A DNA stretch of 64,000 bases from Ananas comosus (lineage: Eukaryota > Streptophyta > Magnoliopsida > Poales > Bromeliaceae): the NCBI RefSeq assembly GCF_001540865.1, contig NC_033633.1, positions 6,691,145 to 6,755,144 on the forward strand. Reading direction: 5' to 3'. The position numbers and the translations under genes are program-made. The stretch's first letter is position 1. Each line of letters opens with the position of its first letter. The notes below the pieces were generated by a model. The model was not told where the DNA came from and searched no databases. It saw nothing but the letters and a program-made list of their open reading frames with translations. Positions 59,338-64,000 of the stretch are shown piece after piece.

Positions 59338-60882
59338 CGGATGCAACAAGGAAACCCAAGGGATGCCATGCAACTCGGCAAACAGCCGATCTATAAATGA
59401 ATGTGATGCACCGGTATCAAATAATGTATGAACTCGAATGCCATTTAATAAAATGATACCTGCAACCACATCCTCGGCTGCTGCCGCCTCCTCGGTGTGA
59501 GCGGCGTACATGCGCCCACTTGGGGCCTGTCGAGATCCCTCACTTTGACGCTGGATGGAGGACCGTCCAGGCTGATACTGTGCCGATGGAGTTCCCTGGC
59601 TAGCGGCTGGTAGAGCCGGTGCCGATGCAGTCGACGGTGCCGGTGACAAACCCCTCGGGCACTCGGTCCGGAAGTGGCCCTCCTGGCCACACAGGAAACA
59701 CCTCCCTCCCCGCTGCGAGCACTGCGGTGGAATATAGGGACCACCACAGATCACGCACTGGGGAGGTCGGTGTCGATAAGATCCTCCTCGCTGCGCTGCC
59801 GAGCCGCGCCCACGCTGCTGGCTCCTAGGGTGCTTCGGCGGTCTCCTAAAGTGGGTCTGACTCGCACCCTTAGCCGCGGGCCTTTTGCCCTTACCCTTGT
59901 CCATGCCTTCTCTACGCTCTTGCACATCTGCCGCGCCGCTCTCCACAATGAGCGCGCGATTCACCACCTCCCGGTAGGTTTGGAGGTTAGAGGATTGCAC
60001 GAACCGGAAGATAGACGGTCGCAATCCTCGCTCGAAGATGCGGGCCTTATCCTCGTCGTCCCGCACGACGAAAAGCACGTAATGTAGAAACCGAGAAAAC
60101 TCCCTCTAGAACTCGACTACAGTCCGGTCTCCCTGGCGCAAGTTGAGCAAGTCCTACTCCATTTTCCTCTTGACGCTAAAATAGTGCGCCAATAGAAGCT
60201 CCTTGAACTTCTTCCAAGTGATAGCTGCAAGATTGGTATTAGAATTTTCCTGTATGTCCAACCACCAACGGTAGGCCTCGCCGTCCAAGTGGTGTGTGGC
60301 GAGCCAAACTCGGTCCCTCTCCTCCACGAAGGTGTCGCGGAAGAGCTTCTCCATGTGCATCAACCACTTTTCGACGATCCAGTGGTCGACCTTCTCACTG
60401 TCGAAGATCCGAGGGCTGTACCTCCTGAACTCATTGAGGCGCTCCATAAGTCGGTCCCGCTCTACTCCCTCAACCATTGTGGGAAAAACTGCCCCCGCCA
60501 AGGGCACCTGAACGGGTGGTGCCACAAAGTCCTCCTCCCGAGGCACGACCACGGGCGCCGCACGCGAAGATCCGGGTGCGAGTGACGGCGCCCTCGGTGC
60601 GACGTCCCTAACAGGTGCAGGAGATGAAGGAACCGGAGCCTCCCTGGAAGCTGTCTACTGTAGAAGAAGGTCCTCGAGCCGCTTCATCCGCGCCTCCTGC
60701 CGGCGCACCGCATCAGCCTGCTGCTGAGCCGCGGCTGTCTGCTGCGCCACCAAGTCGGTGAGGGTAGCAAGCTGGCTCCTCAACTCACGGACCTCGCTGG
60801 ATCCGGAGGTAGCGGAGGTCTCGACCTCCTCAAGGTGTGCCGCATTATCCGCTCCGGCAGATTGAGAGCGTGTCATCGGCAT
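59338..60882 (-). pseudogene. gag: gag and start of protease of a second Tekay-like element
   Basis: Minus-strand start ATG 60882 (MPMTRSQSAGAD). The gag core reads FRRYSPRIFDSE and YRWWLDIQEN (60490-60250). Stops occur near 60655 and 60110. The zinc knuckle CFLCGQEGHFRTEC is at about 59699-59660, and the protease loop LFDTGASHSF at about 59420-59390. The frame is cut at 59338 just after the LLHP of protease, where the plus-strand LTR A' ends. RT, RNase H and integrase are missing. It is close to the family A gag along its length. Confidence 0.88.
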
Positions 60883-61203
60883 CTCACTACAACATTATAA
60901 AAGCGCAAGTTAGTAAAACCCACGCTATCGAATTCCCGCTCAAGTAGATAATACCCAAATCCTGCGAAAGTAAGGAAGTGTTCTTCACTACTAACTCTCG
61001 ATGTTACGTTGTCGGCCGCCAACGTAACCCTCCGCGAAGTTAGAAGCCATACACTTTGATTAAACTCCAACCTTTTAGAGTTATATTAAAACCTAATCGT
61101 GATACTTTCGCTTACAAGTCAAATAGATCTCGTCTCTCACGAGCCTATTTCCTATAGTCCAACCAGCCTAAGGTTTGCTAGGTCTACTAAGACTCAACCC
61201 TAG

Positions 61204-61215
61204 GCTCTGATACCA
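61204..61215 (-). promoter_or_regulatory. Primer binding site, minus-strand element
   Basis: On the minus strand TGGTATCAGAGC lies 8 bases after the LTR end at 61224, as in the family A element. It confirms the direction of the gag at 60882. Bases 60883-61203 are the untranslated leader, similar to 6746-7068. Confidence 0.85.
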
Positions 61216-61223
61216 AATTAATC

Positions 61224-62658
61224 TGTCATGCCCCGGGACCCAGGGGAAGCCCGCCCGGTGTGTCCAGACCCGCCATACGTCTAAAACATATAAGGTGTTT
61301 AGAATAAAACGATAAATAGAGCAATAGAAGATGAACATCTAGAAGTATCAGAGCAAAGTACAACTAGATTCTACAATAGAGAAATAAGCAAAAGGCTAAA
61401 AATCCACTAAATAAAACCATAAAGTAGTACATCTGAAAATCCAAATACAAGTGCTAAGAGTAATATAGTGGTGGTCTCTATACATAGGAACAAAACTCTC
61501 ACTTACCAAAACACAAAAGGGAGTAAACCACCTAGGAGCAAAAGCAAGCTCCGCTATCTAGCTACGCGACCCCTTTGCCGCGATCCTATGCCTCCACCGG
61601 TGCTGAAGGCTCTGAAATAAAAACCATAAAATAGAGGGCGTGAGAACTATTAAATAATAGTTCCCAATGGGCAATTACTGACTTCAGTGAAATGCGTCAC
61701 TAGGCCCAAAAGCTAAAAAGGGGTAAGTACAAGTATGAAAAGAACCATAAGCTACTAACTTGAAAGCTTACTATAACAGGATATCTCTACTTAGCATGAA
61801 TTTGCATAAGTAATAAAACTGCTGTAACATGAATGTCCAAGAGTACAACTAACATAATGTCCATAAGCTAAATAGTAAAATGTCATTGTTTACTATTCTA
61901 GTCCATTTTCACTCGGTACACTAAGTCACCAATGCTCCAATCCTGTAGGATCTACCTGTGGGTAGTCCTGCCTACGCCGTGCCTAATGGCCCCGTGGTAG
62001 TCAACATTCCTACTCTAGGAATAAGCCTCCCACGGCATCCCATTTCGACGCCCAATCCCGCACGGGCGAGCATGTGTCGCGATGACTATCTCCGGAGTGC
62101 CGGCTTGTGGGGAGCGACCCTCACAAGCATGTGCGAATGAGCACAATGGGAAGCAAGCGTAAAAGTCCCTCTCAAGTCTCAAGTCATCATGTCTAAAACA
62201 TGGAATAAAACAAGTGTCTCAATGGCCTATCACTACGTCATCATGTCTAAAATATGGAATATAGTCGATGTCACAATGACCTGTCACTATGTCTCTATGT
62301 TGCAGTTTCACAGTTTACTAAGTCGGTGCCCCTTTATGGCACTTTTGTTCACTTTGTCCAAACATGAGTTAGGAGTTCAAGAGTACACAATTCTAGTTCT
62401 TTCCATCATATAAGACATATTTCCAACTTGCAATATAGAATACTTTTCACATGCATGCCTAATACACATATGGCTCTACTATATAGAGTTGAATTTTTAC
62501 GATACATAACACATGCATTTTAAGTATTCTAAAATTCATAAAAATCCTATCTAGTATGAATATGCATGCATCTCGATGAAACGACACGGATAAAACACAT
62601 AGGGGATATTTCTCCCCTATTTCATGAAGTCAAACCCACCGAAACTCTTGGCTGCCCT
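61224..62658 (-). mobile_element. 5' LTR of the minus-strand element (A'), truncated at an N
   Basis: It begins TGTCATGCCCCGGG and is the inverted counterpart of 57437-59337, with hairpin GAACTATTA/TAATAGTTC at 61644-61663. It ends at GGCTGCCCT before the N at 62659, corresponding to about 57845 in the plus copy, so the promoter part is missing. Confidence 0.8.
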
Positions 62659-62659
62659 N
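62659..62659. other. Single N at an abrupt sequence change
   Basis: Left of the N is LTR A'; right of it is the palindrome cluster of family C. It is the second border of the 56484-62658 segment. Confidence 0.75.
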
Positions 62660-63027
62660 GACCGGTCCTTGCGGTGAGAGACCGGTCCCCGAAAGGCCAG
62701 AATTCCAGACTTAGCCAATTTTTCAGCATTTTCAGCCTTTATACTTTTTCACTCTGTTTTCGCTCGTTTTCGCTCGTTTGACCTCCGTTTCTTTTCAAAT
62801 CGAACCGAGACTCTCCAAACATGTTTTCAAACATGTTTTCATCATCTTTTCATCCACGCTAATGCCGAATTTAGTCAACGGTCCAACATAGCCTTCCGGG
62901 TTCCGTTCTCGCGCCCTATGCGCACCGAAGCACCCGAATGCTCCCGAACTTCGCCGGAATGATTCCAACGGCTTTCTAAGCTAACATACATCGTAACTTC
63001 ATGAATTAGAAGTTCGGTATATTACAT
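62660..63027 (-). mobile_element. Family C LTR, right part
   Basis: It resumes with GACCGGTC palindromes (62660 and 62680) and ends at TGTAATATACCG (minus strand) at 63027, followed by the TSD TCCAG. With 55980-56482 it makes one LTR that lacks about 1.6 kb of middle compared with 1-2247. Confidence 0.72.
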
Positions 63028-64000
63028 CCAGGCCCTTGCCGGTGTTGCCCCTGTCCCCCGGCAACCACCCCCGCCGACCGCCGCCGTCGCCGAGTGCCGT
63101 CGATGCTGGCCCTGCTGCGTGCGGCCGCCCCAGCCCTAGCCCAGGCCGAGGCCTGTGTGCGGCCTTTCCTCCGGGCCGCCGCCATCTTGGGCCACCCCGT
63201 GGCAACCCCTCCGGCCTCTGGGGACCCGCCGCCGACGCTCCCGACCTGCCCCGGCCACCACCGTGTCTGCAGCAACCTTTGGAACCGTGCCCTAGCTCGT
63301 GCGGGTTTGGGTTGTTCCACCGCTGCCGCCGCCGCTTCCAGTCTCCACCTGAGGTGAGCACCATGCTCCTTCCCTCCCCCGCACCCATACCTGGCCCCCG
63401 CGCGGGCCGCCATGCCGCCGGAAGCCGGCCGGAGCAAGCTTGCTCCGACCAAGCCCGAAATAGGGCTGTTTGTGGGTTGTTTGTTGTTCTGAGCAATCTG
63501 AGGCTCCCCGATGTCTCCGGAAGGGAGCATGGTGATTGTAGCAAGTTGCTAATCATCGTGCTCACCTTGGTTTCTGTCGGGAAGGCCCCGTTTCGCTGTT
63601 TCGGCGATGTCGACCCTGTTGAGCCTTTTTGGCTACTGTTCTGTGTTTGTGCGTGCTTTTTCGGCGATCCGAGACTATTCCGATGCCTCCGGAGGTGAGC
63701 ACGGTGATCGATGGTCAGTGCTGATCACAGTGCTCACCTTACCTTGGATCAGCAGTGTCCGGTTAGTCCTGTTCGGCGCGTTTCTCCGTGGCTGCGCGCT
63801 TTTTGCTGAACCTTCGGGTTGCTCCCGCGCTTTCCACAGTGAGCCGTTGTGCTCTGGATCGTGAGCACGACCTCCGGTACGTCGAGACCAAGCTGTACGT
63901 GTCTCTGCGGATCTTGGAAGTCATCGGTTTGCGTGAACGAGCCACTTGATCGCTCAATTTACATAAAATGATAGGATTTTATGTAAATTGAGGGGCTTTT
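63028..64000 (+). mobile_element. Family B LTR, plus strand, second part, cut by window edge
   Basis: This continues 55979 after the family C insertion; TCCAG is shared by both sides. It is the inverted match of about 53330-54275. The 220-codon ORF at 63036-63698 lies in the GC-rich block and has no domain. The donor-like GAGGTGAGCAC occurs near 63351 and 63691. Confidence 0.8.

Overview
This is repeat-rich nuclear DNA of a flowering plant. The signs are Tekay/Del-type Ty3-gypsy retrotransposons, PIF/Harbinger, Helitron, hAT and Mutator-like DNA elements, a TRIM, and primer sites complementary to plant initiator tRNA-Met. The species cannot be settled from the sequence; the mix would suit a monocot, but that is a guess. 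I find no intact host gene, no tRNA or rRNA gene and no CRISPR array. Almost every base can be assigned to transposons inserted into one another.

Layout. 1-3773: two minus-strand LTR pieces. 4072-15706: a full-length but dead Tekay-like element with 2.65-kb LTRs and target-site duplication (TSD) GGAAA; its right part carries a 1,075-bp duplication across a single N that is probably an assembly overlap. 16374-18457: a minus-strand LTR that leads into a decayed gag-pol interior (18458-20737, resuming at 32197). That interior is split by an 11.5-kb PIF/Harbinger element (20738-32196, TSD TTA), which itself holds a 4.0-kb solo LTR (22545-26540) and a 2.5-kb probable solo LTR (29041-31579). About 33541-36702: a minus-strand plant retroelement protein pseudogene split by a hAT MITE and a Mutator-like foldback element. 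About 36890-43603: a plus-strand LTR split by a 4.5-kb solo LTR (37466-41983). 43604-44132: a TRIM. About 44520-51184: a minus-strand Helitron fragment split by a 2.27-kb solo LTR (48020-50289). 51185-64000: two copies of the 4-kb LTR family head to head, with an LTR inserted (TSD TCCAG) that itself contains a 6.2-kb segment bounded by single Ns. That segment holds an inverted pair of Tekay LTRs and a minus-strand gag-protease.

The LTR families are named A (4072, 13054), A' (57437, 61224), B (22545, 37466, 51185, 55083, 56484), C (1, 55980/62660), D (48020) and E-like (2248, 16374, 36890/41984). Their bodies differ, but they share an architecture: a cluster of CCGG-centred palindromes just upstream of a TATA-like box, a gene-like splice donor, a hairpin whose stem is kept while its sequence changes, then a splice-acceptor-like pyrimidine tract and a common GGGCGTGACA-type end. 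The palindrome clusters and the hairpin are the most interesting signals in the window.
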